Origin: Amycolatopsis thailandensis
GTDB taxonomy: Bacteria; Actinomycetota; Actinomycetes; Mycobacteriales; Pseudonocardiaceae
DNA: 64,000 bases
Assembly: GCF_002234405.1 (NCBI RefSeq)
Contig: NZ_NMQT01000022.1
Coordinates: 1 to 64,000, forward strand
Reading direction: 5' to 3'
Both the position numbers and the translations under genes were made by a program. The notes under the pieces were generated by a model. The model was not told where the DNA came from, did no database searches, and saw only the letters and a list, made by a program, of their open reading frames with translations. Below, in pieces: positions 7,495-16,156 of this stretch (position 1 is its first letter; the number at the start of each line of letters is the position of its first letter).

Positions 7495-8286
7495 GTGGCC
7501 GTGTCCATGCCGCGCTCGGCGGCTGATGACATACCCGTCGCCGTCCTGTTGCGTACCCTGCTCGATCGCGTCAGTGGCGATATCCCCGGCACGCTCGGTG
7601 CCGCGATCAGCGTCGCCCGTCACGGGGAACCGCTCACCGTTCTGGTCGCCACCGGGATCGGCGATCGTCTCGCTCCGGCCCAGACCCAGCTGTTCGGCGG
7701 CCCGGTCCCCGAGGCCGCGGCCACCGGCGATCCCACGCTCACCGACGACGTGTTCACCGACTCCCGCTGGCCGAAACTGACTCTTGACTCGATCACCGGG
7801 CAGTTTCCGCAACTGACCTCGACCTGGCGCCACGTTCGCGGTGTCGCCGCTCTGCCGAGCTATTACGACGAAGACAGTGCCCTGGTCCTGTCTGTCACGT
7901 TGGATCATTCCGGCACCAGCGAGGCTTTGCGGGTGCTGACCCGTTACGAGGCCATCATGGTCGCGACGCTCGTCGTCACCGAAGCACACGGCGCCGCCGG
8001 TTCCGAGCAGATGATGGCGGTGCTGCGTTCCCGCGCCGCGATCGAACAGGCCAAAGGCGTGATCGTCAGTATCCGGCGGTGCGGCCCTGAGGAGGCCTGG
8101 GCCACGCTGCGCCGGGCCAGCCAGGAATTCAACGTCAAGATCCGGGACCTCGCCGTGGCTCTCGTCGAGCACCTCAGTCACACACCCCAGTCCACGCCCG
8201 AGGGAATCCCGGTCATCGTCCCGACACCGGAAGCCCGCCACGCCGCCGAACGCCTCTGGACCGCCTTCACCACACCCGGCGGCTAG
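7495..8286 (+). CDS. GAF-like ANTAR antiterminator
   Basis: A 263-residue protein. The GTG at 7495 lies eight bases after GGGAGG; ATG 7489 is too close to that site and ATG 7507 is also possible. Residues about 15-180 form a divergent GAF domain (LLRTLLDRVSGDIPG, a DSRWPKLT segment, then a VRGVAALPSYYDEDSALVLSV core). Residues about 185-240 form the ANTAR domain with RAAIEQAKGVIVSIRRCGPE. A proline-rich tail of about 30 residues follows. Together with nearby ANTAR genes this suggests a local group of antiterminators acting on unknown leaders. Confidence 0.82.
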   Translation: MAVSMPRSAADDIPVAVLLRTLLDRVSGDIPGTLGAAISVARHGEPLTVLVATGIGDRLAPAQTQLFGGPVPEAAATGDPTLTDDVFTDSRWPKLTLDSITGQFPQLTSTWRHVRGVAALPSYYDEDSALVLSVTLDHSGTSEALRVLTRYEAIMVATLVVTEAHGAAGSEQMMAVLRSRAAIEQAKGVIVSIRRCGPEEAWATLRRASQEFNVKIRDLAVALVEHLSHTPQSTPEGIPVIVPTPEARHAAERLWTAFTTPGG

Positions 8287-8395
8287 GGCTGGGCCTAGTC
8301 CGTCAGCGCCGGTCCTGGAAGGACGATCCTTTGCGGGACATTGCAACTGGTCACGGATCGGCGGCCGACGTGCTCGCGGAACCCGACTCCTGACG

Positions 8396-8659
8396 TCAGG
8401 CGACGACGCGGACGGTATCGAGGTCCGGGTCGGCGGCGTCGTAGATGAACATGCCGGTGCGGACGCCGCTGCCGAGGTAGTCCACGACCGCGTCGGTGAA
8501 GACTTCGCCTGGTGCGATGGCGGGGACACCGGGTGGGTAGGGGCTGATCATTTCCGCGCTGACCCGGCCGGTGGCTTTGGCCAGGGGAACGTGTTCGGTG
8601 TCGGCGAAGAAGGCGTCGCGGGGCAGCATTCGCATGTCGAGTGCCAGATCGTTCGCTGA
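8396..8659 (-). pseudogene. C-terminal remnant of an Orn/Lys/Arg decarboxylase
   Basis: The last 87 codons read as the C-terminal domain of PLP-dependent ornithine/lysine/arginine decarboxylases: DMRMLPRDAFFADTEHVPL, then GRVSAEMISPYPPGVPAI, a PGEVFTD helix start and a final strand ending in TVRVVA. The roughly 380-400 residues that should precede, including the PLP lysine, are absent. Upstream codons turn into proline/arginine-rich nonsense that runs into the sigma-factor gene. No start codon with a ribosome site is present. This is a dead fragment. Confidence 0.75.
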
Positions 8660-8714
8660 CGGCCGAGGAAGAGCTTCGCGCGGCGGCGGTGGCCGTGGTC
8701 GAGGATGGACAGTC

Positions 8715-9800
8715 TCATCGAGACTTCGCGGTGTCGAATGCGGCCAGCCGCTTCGTGAGGTAGCGCCGGTCGGCGGGTTTGACGGCGAGTGCGTGTACGC
8801 GCCGGTACGCGGCCGCGGCGTCGGCGTTCCTGCCGAGGCTGCGAAGAAGGTCGGCGCGGGCGGCGTGCAGAAGGTGGTAGCGCTCAAGGCCTTCGATGTC
8901 GTCGATGAGCGCGAGGCCGTCCGCCGGGGTGGTGGCCATGGCGACCGCGACCGCGCGGTTCAAGGCGACGACGGGAGAGGGGCTCATTTCCAGCAGTCGT
9001 TCGTAGAGAACGGCTATCCCCGCCCAGTCCGTCTCGTCGGCGGTCGGCGCTTGGGCGTGCAGCACGGCGATGGCGGCCTGCACCTGATACGGGCCGGGGT
9101 TTCCGTGGCGCAGCGCCCGGTCGAGCAACCCGACGGCCTCGGCGATCTCGGCCCGGTCCCATCTCGACCGGTCCTGGTCCGCGAGCAGGACGACGTCCCC
9201 GTCCGGCCCGTAGCGTGCCGCGGCGCGCGAATCCTGCAGCAAGAGCAACGCGGCCAGGCCGAACGCCTCCGGCTCGTCGGGCATGAGCGCGGCGACGAGC
9301 TTGGCGAGCCGGATCGCCTCCCGTTGAAGGTCCCGGAACTCCGGCTGGTCGCCGTCGGCGGTGTAGCCCTGGGTGAAGATCACGTAGACCACCGCGAGGA
9401 CTCCGGAGAGCCGCTCCGGCAGGAGATGGTCGGCGGGAACGTCGAGGCTGATCCCGGCGTCGCGGATCTTCCGTTTCGCCCGCACGAGTCGCTGCGCCAA
9501 CGTCGCTTCCCCGACCAGGACGTGCGCGCGATCTGCCCCGCGGTCATCCCGGCCACGGCCTGCAAGGTCAACGCGACCCGCGCTTCCTCGGCCAGCGCGG
9601 GATGGCAGCAGGTGAAAAATGAGACTGAGCCGCTCGTCCCCGACACCGAGCAGGCTTTCCTCTCCGACGGCCATCTGCGTCACCTCCGGCGGAAGCTTCA
9701 GCTCGGCGAGTTCGAAGTCGCCGAGCGCCCGGACCAGCGCGGCAAGCATCCGGGACCGATGCTCGCGATACGTCTCCGACAAGACCGGCGTCGACGTCAT
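8715..9800 (-). pseudogene. Damaged ECF-type sigma factor (DUF6596 family)
   Basis: An open frame of 361 codons from ATG 9800. The C-terminal 250 residues match the large extra domain of SigJ/DUF6596-type sigma factors (GYTADGDQPEFRDLQREAIR, ADETDWAGIAVLYERLL, SPVVALNRAVAVA). Two defects are visible. Around residue 33 the sequence jumps from region 2 (GDFELAE) to just before region 4, losing roughly 50-70 residues of the -10-binding domain. Between an extra T in a T5 run (9615-9619) and a missing T near 9520 the frame is shifted, so the conserved FTCCHPALAEEARVALTL block appears only in the neighbouring frame. It overlaps the YCII gene by 4 bases. Probably inactive, though sequence errors could explain the indels. 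Confidence 0.75.
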
Positions 9801-10171
9801 ACGCCGGTCGCCGCCCGGTGGTCGAGATCCGGCGCCCCGGTGATCGGACGCACCTCGATCGTGCCGTCTTCGGCCATCGGGCACAGCGCCGCCAGCTCCA
9901 GTGCCTCATCGAGGCTGGGACAGTCGAGGACGTAGGCGCCGCCGAGGTGTTCGTGGGTTTCGGGGAACGGGCCGTCGGTGACGAGCGTCTTGCCCTCGCG
10001 GACGCTGACCGTGGTCGCGGTGTGCTCGCCTTGCAGCGGATGCCCGGACACGAAGGCGCCGCGGCGGCGGCATTCGTCGGCGAACGCGTTGACCCTGGCC
10101 AGCGCCTCGGGGAAACGCGGATCCTCCGGATCGGGGCGATCGCAGTTGTAGACCAGCAGCATGTACAGCAC
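9797..10171 (-). CDS. YCII/DGPF-domain protein
   Basis: A 124-residue YCII-type protein with the family signature DGPFPETHEHLGGAYVLDCPS and the DEALELAALCP helix. Such proteins almost always sit next to SigJ/DUF6596-type sigma factors in actinobacteria, as here, with a 4-base overlap. The founding members are small ferredoxin-like folds with a conserved His-Asp pair; the role beside the sigma factor is unknown. Starts at GTG 10171 (LYMLLVYN) or ATG 10162 are both plausible; ATG 10186 lacks a ribosome site. With its sigma partner damaged, this gene may be orphaned. Confidence 0.82.
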   Translation of the reverse strand: MLYMLLVYNCDRPDPEDPRFPEALARVNAFADECRRRGAFVSGHPLQGEHTATTVSVREGKTLVTDGPFPETHEHLGGAYVLDCPSLDEALELAALCPMAEDGTIEVRPITGAPDLDHRAATGV

Positions 10172-10231
10172 GTGTCCTCTACTCATCGGGTGTTGATCCG
10201 TCGAAGAGGATGACGAGGCTCGGGCGGCCCG

Positions 10232-10606
10232 CTACGTGGGTTCGGTGATCCGGCTCAGCGCGGCGGTGAGTGTCGAGGTGATCGGGAGGATCGGCGCGAG
10301 CCCGGTGAGTTCGACCGGGCGGAGCACCACCGGCTTGTCCGCGACGATCACGAAACCCGCTCCGAACAGCCGCGCCGTGGTGCGGGCCGCCACCAGCAGC
10401 GACAGGCCCGCTGATCCGAGGAATCGCACGGCGGTCAGGTCCAGCACGGTGCTCACGCCTTGCTCGAGCGAAGCGCTCACCCGTGCGCTGATCGGTTCAC
10501 ACGAGACTTGATCGACGTCACCGGCCACGTGGATCACGGCGACGTCGCCGAGCACCTCGTCGGTGAGAGTCAGGTCTTGCGGCATCGAGGCGGGTATCAG
10601 TGACAT
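10232..10606 (-). CDS. STAS-domain anti-sigma-factor antagonist
   Basis: A 124-residue STAS protein starting at ATG 10606. It shows the LGDVAVIHVAGDVDQVS strand-helix start and the TVLDLTAVRFLGSAGLSLLVAA block, in which the serine in FLGSAGL is the usual phosphorylation site of SpoIIAA/RsbV-type antagonists. A C-terminal helix follows (LTAALSRI). It would bind and be phosphorylated by an anti-sigma kinase such as the RsbW-like protein at 47785, but no local partner is adjacent. Longer upstream codons are rich in Arg/Trp and are not counted. Confidence 0.85.
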   Translation of the reverse strand: MSLIPASMPQDLTLTDEVLGDVAVIHVAGDVDQVSCEPISARVSASLEQGVSTVLDLTAVRFLGSAGLSLLVAARTTARLFGAGFVIVADKPVVLRPVELTGLAPILPITSTLTAALSRITEPT

Positions 10607-10680
10607 GACGGCACCACTTGCCCTTCTCCGCGGAGCGAACCAGAACCAGGGCCTGAAAATATCCGCCGCTGGTGAAGGTT

Positions 10681-11451
10681 TCACCTCCCGTCACCGGGTC
10701 GGGGGGTTCGAGCGGCGCGATATCGACGCGCGATGGTGCCGTTCGGGTTACCGGTGTGGCCCCGACCGCCGAGAGTCCGCAGCCGTGCGGAAAGCCCCTC
10801 CGGGGCTCGTCCGTCGAGCCGGGCGCTCGTCGTCACTTTCGCTTCGTCGGCGTAGGCGACGCGAAAGCCCGCGCGGAAGAGGCGATGCCACAGATCGTGA
10901 TCCTCGGCGGTCCTGATCGGCAGGAACCCGCCCACGGTGCGGTAGGCGCTCGCCCTGACCGAAAGGTTCGCCCCGTACACGTTTCCGTGGCCCGCGGGGT
11001 TTCGTGCCTGAGCTAGGAGAGCTTCGTAGTGGGGTTGGGCGGCTGCCACAAGTCTGGAGTCCAACTGTGCCGTTCCGGCCACCGCGTCCCAGCCGGCTTC
11101 CGCCCGGCGTACGTGCCGTACCGCCCAATCGCGTTCCACCACGGTGTCCGCGTCCGTACTCAGCAAGAGCGTCCGGGTCGCGGCGTGGTGGTTCAGCCCG
11201 GACAGCAGATGCCGTGCGCCCAGGGCACGGACGGCCCCGATCGTCAGGTCGTGAGTGTTCACGCAGACCTGCGCGCCGGCTTTCGCGGCCAGTTCGGCGG
11301 TGTCGTCACGGCATCGATCTGCCACCACGCAGACCCGTCGTTCGATGCCGGGCGGTAGCTCGCGTAAGGCCTCGCGAAGGGCGGACAGGCAGTTCGGGAG
11401 ATGGGTTGCTTCGTCGCGCGCGGGAATCAACACTCCGACGGAGGTGATCAC
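10681..11451 (-). CDS. Family 2 glycosyltransferase
   Basis: A 256-residue GT-A fold glycosyltransferase without membrane segments. It has the N-terminal VGVLIPARDEATHLPNCLSA strand, a VVADRCRDDTAELA nucleotide-binding segment and a STDADT metal-binding DxD motif near residue 98. A YGANLSVRASAYRTVGGF block and the ED-H (AEDHDLWHRL) catalytic helix follow. The GTG start overlaps the stop of the PIG-L/methyltransferase gene by 4 bases (GTGA). It closes a three-gene cassette (13,684 to 10,681) that probably builds or modifies a glycoconjugate; donor and acceptor are unknown. Confidence 0.85.
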   Translation of the reverse strand: MITSVGVLIPARDEATHLPNCLSALREALRELPPGIERRVCVVADRCRDDTAELAAKAGAQVCVNTHDLTIGAVRALGARHLLSGLNHHAATRTLLLSTDADTVVERDWAVRHVRRAEAGWDAVAGTAQLDSRLVAAAQPHYEALLAQARNPAGHGNVYGANLSVRASAYRTVGGFLPIRTAEDHDLWHRLFRAGFRVAYADEAKVTTSARLDGRAPEGLSARLRTLGGRGHTGNPNGTIARRYRAARTPRPGDGR

Positions 11452-12692
11452 CGCCGCGTCAGGACGTCGACAAGGAAGTCGTCTTCGCGGTGTTCCACGA
11501 GGGCCCGCAGACCGGGCTGTGTCCGCAGCCGTTCGTGGACCTCATGCCCGTGGTGAGGTGCGTCCGGTGCCTGGGGGCGCCAATGCACGGCGAGCACCTG
11601 ACCGCCCGGCCGCAGCGCTTCCACGGCGCGGTCGAGGGTCGCCGTGAGCTCCGGTTCCCCCAGGTAGTAGAGGATCTCGCTCAGTACGACCAGATCCGCC
11701 GGGCCCCGCAGGTCGCCCGGCAGCGCTCCCGCCGTGAAGTCCACTGTGGACAAGTGTGCCGCCCGGTCCCTGGCGGCCGCCAACGCGGCGGGCACCGGGT
11801 CGGACGCGTGGACCCGGTCGCAGCGTGCCGCCAATTCCACCGTCAGCGCGCCGGTGCCACAAGCCGGTTCCACGGCGACGCCGTACCGCTCCGAGGGCAG
11901 GGCGGCCAAGGCGATCGCCCTCTTCCGGCGCTCGTACCAGCTGTCCATCGCCCAGGGATCCGGTGCGTGATACAGCGTTTCGAATCTGCTGACCGGTGTC
12001 GAGGCGGACCGGGGTTCGTGGAACAGGATCTCTCTCCCGAGCGTGAAACGTCCCAGGATCTCGGGCGTCAGGATCGGCTCTTCCCCTCGGGGGCCCGGCT
12101 CCAGCTGAGAGGGGAAGGCCTGGATCGCCTTCGCCTTGACGGCCGCGCTCCCGTCGTCGAGCCGGAACCGGGTGGCCCGTGCCCACGGCGTACCCGGGTC
12201 GTCCGGCGTGCCGAGGTGCCACAACCAGATCGGGTAGGACCAGCGGTGCGCGCCCAGCGGCGCGGCCCGGAACGCGGCCCGGCCCGCCACCCGGTGGTCC
12301 GGATGAGGATCGTCCGGCCACGGCGCCAGGCAGAGTTCGCTGTCCGCGGCGAGGTCCCGGACGAGGCCGGTCAGTTCGGTCTCGTGGTCGGCCAGCGCGG
12401 AGTCCGGGAGCCCCGCCCACACCGGTTCCACGTCGCCCAGTCCCTGACACCGCAACGCTTCCAGGAGCTCCACGCGGCGACGTGCACCGAGAGCCCGTCG
12501 TTCCCCGGCCGAGGAACCGGGAAACGCGCCCTCCCCGTCCGTGGCGACGATCAGCCGGATCTCCGCCCCTCGTGCGTGCAGCCGCTGAAGGAGCCCGGAC
12601 ACGCCGAGGGTTTCGTCGTCCGGATGCGCGGCCACGACGCAGACGCGGCGGACGTCGTCGTGGGGAAAGGGCGGCAGAGACTCCTCGATCAC
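11448..12692 (-). CDS. Bifunctional PIG-L deacetylase / SAM methyltransferase
   Basis: A 414-residue fusion. Residues about 15-205 are a PIG-L/LmbE deacetylase with the zinc motif AHPDDE (22-27) and the second motif DPHPDHRVAG. Residues about 225-400 are a class I SAM-dependent methyltransferase with VEPACGTGALTVELA (motif I) and ADLVVLSEILYYLG. PIG-L enzymes remove N-acetyl groups from amino sugars, as in mycothiol or glycolipid synthesis. The fused methyltransferase would act on the exposed amine or a nearby group. GTG 12692 overlaps the preceding stop as GTGA, and the downstream GT2 overlaps in the same way, so the three genes are one translationally coupled unit. Confidence 0.88.
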   Translation of the reverse strand: MIEESLPPFPHDDVRRVCVVAAHPDDETLGVSGLLQRLHARGAEIRLIVATDGEGAFPGSSAGERRALGARRRVELLEALRCQGLGDVEPVWAGLPDSALADHETELTGLVRDLAADSELCLAPWPDDPHPDHRVAGRAAFRAAPLGAHRWSYPIWLWHLGTPDDPGTPWARATRFRLDDGSAAVKAKAIQAFPSQLEPGPRGEEPILTPEILGRFTLGREILFHEPRSASTPVSRFETLYHAPDPWAMDSWYERRKRAIALAALPSERYGVAVEPACGTGALTVELAARCDRVHASDPVPAALAAARDRAAHLSTVDFTAGALPGDLRGPADLVVLSEILYYLGEPELTATLDRAVEALRPGGQVLAVHWRPQAPDAPHHGHEVHERLRTQPGLRALVEHREDDFLVDVLTRR

Positions 12693-13684
12693 CGCTGTGC
12701 GCCCTTCAGCAGTTCGGCGCCCAGGGCCGCGAGATCGCGGGCGCCGTGATGCTGCCGGACGTAGACCAGGAGATCCGCCAGTTGCCGCGGCAGACGCCGG
12801 TCGCGGCACAGCGCCGTCGGCCCGGTGATCTCCGGGGCCAGGTCGAGGACCTGCCTGGCGGTGCGCTCGACGGCGGCCCGGCAGAGCGTGCTCAGCAGAG
12901 CCGGATCGCCTTCCGAACCGCCGTCGACGACGTCGGCCGTCCGCGCGAGCAGCGCGTCGGCCTCGTGGATCGCGGTGTGGAGCGCGCCGAAGTGGGCGTG
13001 CTGGTGTTCGTCCGCCGAGCCGCGATTCAGCAGGAACGCCATTACCGAGTCCAGGACGGCCGCGCAACCGCCCAGCCAGACCGCGGCGACCCCCGCTCCG
13101 CCGACGGCGAACCCCGGTCGTGCCACGTACCAGCCGGGTTCGCCGACGACCTGCGCGGCGGTCACCGACACTCGGTCGAACCGCACGTCACCGCTGTCGG
13201 AGGCGTCCATGCCGAGGGCCTGCCACGTTTCCGGCAACGGCTGGACACCGGGCTCGCGCAGGTCGACATCCAGCAGGATCGGGGGTCCTTGCTCGAAGTC
13301 CGCCACCACGAGGGCCCTGTCGAGGACTTGGGCGCCGGAGCAGAACCGGACCGTCCCGGTGAGGGCGCCGCCTTCGACGACGGCCCCGGTACCGCCGGAG
13401 CGGGCGGCCCAGACGCCGTACAGCGCTTCCGGCACGGGGTCGCGGCCGCCTTCGGCCAGGATCGCGAGGGCGTCGGTGTGGCCTTCGGCGAGCCGTCCGA
13501 GCACCAGGTCACGGCGGCCGAGCCCGGCGAGCGTCGTCCAGCGGCCCCACGTGTCGCCCGCACCGGGGCGGGGCAGGTCGAGGACGCCGTTCGCCATCAG
13601 CAACCGCACCATGGCGGTGATGGTCTCGACGGTCCTCGGCTCCGTTAGCGGTTCGGGCGCGGTCGGTTCGAGCAGGGTCTTCAT
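12689..13684 (-). CDS. Acyl-CoA-dehydrogenase-like protein
   Basis: A 331-residue protein with the middle and C-terminal features of acyl-CoA dehydrogenases: GALTGTVRFCSGAQVLDRALV, GDVRFDRVSV and a helical C-terminal domain (ARQVLDLAPEITGPTALCRDR, then LADLLVYVRQHHGARDLAALG). It is shorter than typical family members (about 380), lacking most of the N-terminal helical domain. The usual glutamate base is not obvious, so it may act on an unusual substrate or be non-catalytic. A GGGGGA site precedes ATG 13684. As first gene of the cassette with the PIG-L/methyltransferase and GT2, it may oxidise a sugar amine or acyl side chain; this is inference. Confidence 0.75.
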   Translation of the reverse strand: MKTLLEPTAPEPLTEPRTVETITAMVRLLMANGVLDLPRPGAGDTWGRWTTLAGLGRRDLVLGRLAEGHTDALAILAEGGRDPVPEALYGVWAARSGGTGAVVEGGALTGTVRFCSGAQVLDRALVVADFEQGPPILLDVDLREPGVQPLPETWQALGMDASDSGDVRFDRVSVTAAQVVGEPGWYVARPGFAVGGAGVAAVWLGGCAAVLDSVMAFLLNRGSADEHQHAHFGALHTAIHEADALLARTADVVDGGSEGDPALLSTLCRAAVERTARQVLDLAPEITGPTALCRDRRLPRQLADLLVYVRQHHGARDLAALGAELLKGAQR

Positions 13685-13711
13685 CGGTGTGGCGTCCCCC
13701 GGATCGGTCGG

Positions 13712-15787
13712 TCAGCTGTTCATTACCCGCTCGGCCCGTTCCCACACGCGGTGCATGCCCACGGCGTCCACGAGTTCGGTGGAGAACGGTTTGGCGACCT
13801 CGTCGGCGAGCACCACGCCCGGCGCGCCGGTGTCGATCCCCGCGTCGGTGAGGACCTGGGCGCCGTCACCCCAGGCGCCGATGACCTTGCAGTGGCGGAA
13901 CGCCTCCTGCAGCAGCACGGTCAGCTTGATGTCGTGCAGCCCGGCCGTGCCGCCGGCGATCACCACCGCGTCGAACTCGATGGAACGGGCGGTGAGGAAC
14001 GTCCTCGACACCGGCTGCTGCCCGCGTCCCCGCTTCAGCGTGCCGCCCACCGGGGCCAGCACGCGCAGGATCGCGCCTTTGGCTTCCACGGTGCGGCGGA
14101 GTTTGCCGATCCCGGCGAGGTCGGCACCGGAGGCCGCCACCACCCCGATGATCCGGCCCGCGATCGGGCCCGGCCCCGGGGGGATCTGTGACAGCGCCGC
14201 CGATGGTGTGACGTCTTCAGCGGGGGTGCCGTCCGGGGCGGGCAGGCCGAGCCCGTCGGCGACCGCCGCGCACAGTTCGGCGTCGACCTGGGCCAGGGAT
14301 CCCAGCATGCGCTCCTGGATCGTCTGCGAGAAACACTTCCCCAGCTCGAAGGTGAACGCTTCGATGACGTGGACCTTCTCGATCCCCGACAGGCTCTTCC
14401 AGAAGAGCGTGGCCTGGGAGAAGTGGTCGTCGAACGACGCCGGGTTCGCCCTGACCTTGGGGCCCGCGACTTCGACGGGCCGGTGGACGTAGGCGCCCTC
14501 GGCTTCCGTGGCCGTCGTCGGCAGGGCGTCGTCGACGCTGTTGGGCAGATAGGGCGCCTTGCCGTGGTGGACGAGGGTCTGGTGCATCCCGTCGCGGAGA
14601 TTGTCGTTGACGGCCGCGTGCGGGCAGTTGATCGGGAGTTGCGTGAAGTTCGGGCCTCCGAGCCTGGTGAGCTGAGTGTCGAGGTAGGAGAACAGTCGCG
14701 CCTGCATCAGCGGGTCGTCGGTCACCTCGATACCCGGAACGAGGTTCCCGGTGTGGAAAGCGACCTGTTCGGTCTCGGCGAAGTAGTTGGTCGGATTCCG
14801 GTCCAGGGTGAGCTTGCCGACCAGCTGGACCTCGGCGAGTTCCTCCGGGATGATCTTGGTCGGGTCGAGCAGGTCGATCCCTTCGAACATCTCGTCGTCG
14901 GAGTCCGGCAGCACCTGCAGGCCGAGCTCGTATTCCAGGGGCGCCCCGGCCTCGATGCCGTCGGCCATGTCCCGGCGGTGGAAGTCGGGATCGGCGCCCG
15001 CGGCGATCTGGGCTTCCTCCCAGACCAGGGAATGCACACCCGCCACCGGCTTCCAGTGGAACTTCACCAGGCTGGTGCCGCCCTCGGCGTCGACGAGCCG
15101 GAAAGTGTGGACGCCGAAGCCCTCCATGGTGCGGTAGGAGCGCGGGATCCCCCGGTCGGACATCGCCCACATGACGTGATGCGTCGCTTCGGTGTGGAGG
15201 GAGACGAAGTCCCAGAAAGTGTCGTGCGCGGTCTGCGCCTGCGGGATCTCGACGTCCGGATGAGGCTTGCCCGCGTGGATGACGTCGGGGAACTTGATGC
15301 CGTCCTGGATGAAGAACACCGGCATGTTGTTGCCGACCAGATCGAAGTTTCCCTCGTCCGTGTAGAACTTCACCGCGAATCCGCGGACGTCGCGGACGGT
15401 GTCCGCCGAGCCCCGAGAACCCAGCACCGTCGAGAATCGCACGAAGACCTGAGTCTCGCGCCCCTTCTGGAGGAAGCCGGCCTTGGTCACCGAGGACGCG
15501 TTCCCGTAAGCACGGAAAGTGCCGTGCGCGGCGGCGCCCCGCGCGTGGACTACCCGCTCCGGGATCCGCTCGTGGTCGAAATGCGTGATCTTCTCGCGAA
15601 GATGGAAATCCTCCATCAAGGACGGGCCCCGCGGGCCGGCCTTGAGGGAATGATCGGTGTCCGGCAGGCGAACCCCCTGGGCTGTCGTCAGGAACTTTCC
15701 GCGTTGGCCACTGTTCTCCCGGACCGCCGCTGGACGCGGTTCGGTCGCGGTCGGCTCTGCCTGCTGGCCTCGACGTTTCGGGGGCAT
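13712..15787 (-). CDS. katE: Large-subunit catalase (HPII type)
   Basis: A 691-residue clade-2 catalase that decomposes hydrogen peroxide in the cytoplasm. The catalytic His81 (RVVHARGAAAHG) and Asn154 (VGNNMPVFFIQD) are spaced exactly as in E. coli HPII, and the proximal haem ligand lies in ARLFSYLDTQ. Residues beyond about 540 form the extra DJ-1/PfpI-like flavodoxin domain (GRIIGVVAASGADLAGI, EFDAVVIAGGTAGLHD). The ATG at 15787 follows AGGAGA; the longer open frame upstream is non-coding. Its divergent neighbour at 15956 begins the molybdenum hydroxylase operon, so both may respond to oxidative stress from a shared 168-base promoter region. Confidence 0.95.
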   Translation of the reverse strand: MPPKRRGQQAEPTATEPRPAAVRENSGQRGKFLTTAQGVRLPDTDHSLKAGPRGPSLMEDFHLREKITHFDHERIPERVVHARGAAAHGTFRAYGNASSVTKAGFLQKGRETQVFVRFSTVLGSRGSADTVRDVRGFAVKFYTDEGNFDLVGNNMPVFFIQDGIKFPDVIHAGKPHPDVEIPQAQTAHDTFWDFVSLHTEATHHVMWAMSDRGIPRSYRTMEGFGVHTFRLVDAEGGTSLVKFHWKPVAGVHSLVWEEAQIAAGADPDFHRRDMADGIEAGAPLEYELGLQVLPDSDDEMFEGIDLLDPTKIIPEELAEVQLVGKLTLDRNPTNYFAETEQVAFHTGNLVPGIEVTDDPLMQARLFSYLDTQLTRLGGPNFTQLPINCPHAAVNDNLRDGMHQTLVHHGKAPYLPNSVDDALPTTATEAEGAYVHRPVEVAGPKVRANPASFDDHFSQATLFWKSLSGIEKVHVIEAFTFELGKCFSQTIQERMLGSLAQVDAELCAAVADGLGLPAPDGTPAEDVTPSAALSQIPPGPGPIAGRIIGVVAASGADLAGIGKLRRTVEAKGAILRVLAPVGGTLKRGRGQQPVSRTFLTARSIEFDAVVIAGGTAGLHDIKLTVLLQEAFRHCKVIGAWGDGAQVLTDAGIDTGAPGVVLADEVAKPFSTELVDAVGMHRVWERAERVMNS

Positions 15788-15955
15788 CGATTCTCCTTGC
15801 CGGAAGTGGTGGTGCGCCGCGAATACCCCGCCTCCGTGACAGCTAAGCGTGGGCTTTCCTCGCGTTCGACCGAAGATCGATCCGATGTGTACGGGCGTCC
15901 GGAACGGGGTATCCGGCCCATCTGTATCCCGAATGTGTGAAACCGGAGAACCACC

Positions 15956-16156
15956 ATGACGCCGAGAACCACCGTCCCATCGTCTTCCGAAGTCGTGGAA
16001 GTTGGTGGAGGCACGTTGCTCGCGGTCGGACCTGTCGTCGCGTTCTTCACCTGGTGGTCCTGGTGGTCGATGACGGGCATCGTCCTCACGCTGGCGGGAG
16101 TGCTCTGGCTCGTTGCCACGAGGCCTGTCCGCGACCGGAACGGAGTTCCCGGATGA
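15956..16156 (+). CDS. Small membrane protein coupled to the molybdenum hydroxylase operon
   Basis: A 66-residue protein with two adjacent hydrophobic segments (GGTLLAVGPVVAFFTWW and MTGIVLTLAGVLWLVA) and a positively charged end, so both termini are probably cytoplasmic. GGAGAA precedes the ATG. Its stop overlaps the start of the [2Fe-2S] subunit gene as ATGA, so it is the first gene of that operon. I do not recognise the family. A membrane anchor or small accessory for the oxidase complex is possible but only inferred from position. Confidence 0.6.
   Translation: MTPRTTVPSSSEVVEVGGGTLLAVGPVVAFFTWWSWWSMTGIVLTLAGVLWLVATRPVRDRNGVPG

Noticed and set aside
11490..13648. Plus-strand frames of 400-550 codons opposite the glycan cassette
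   Set aside because: They mirror the third-position GC pattern of the real minus-strand genes and have no motifs.
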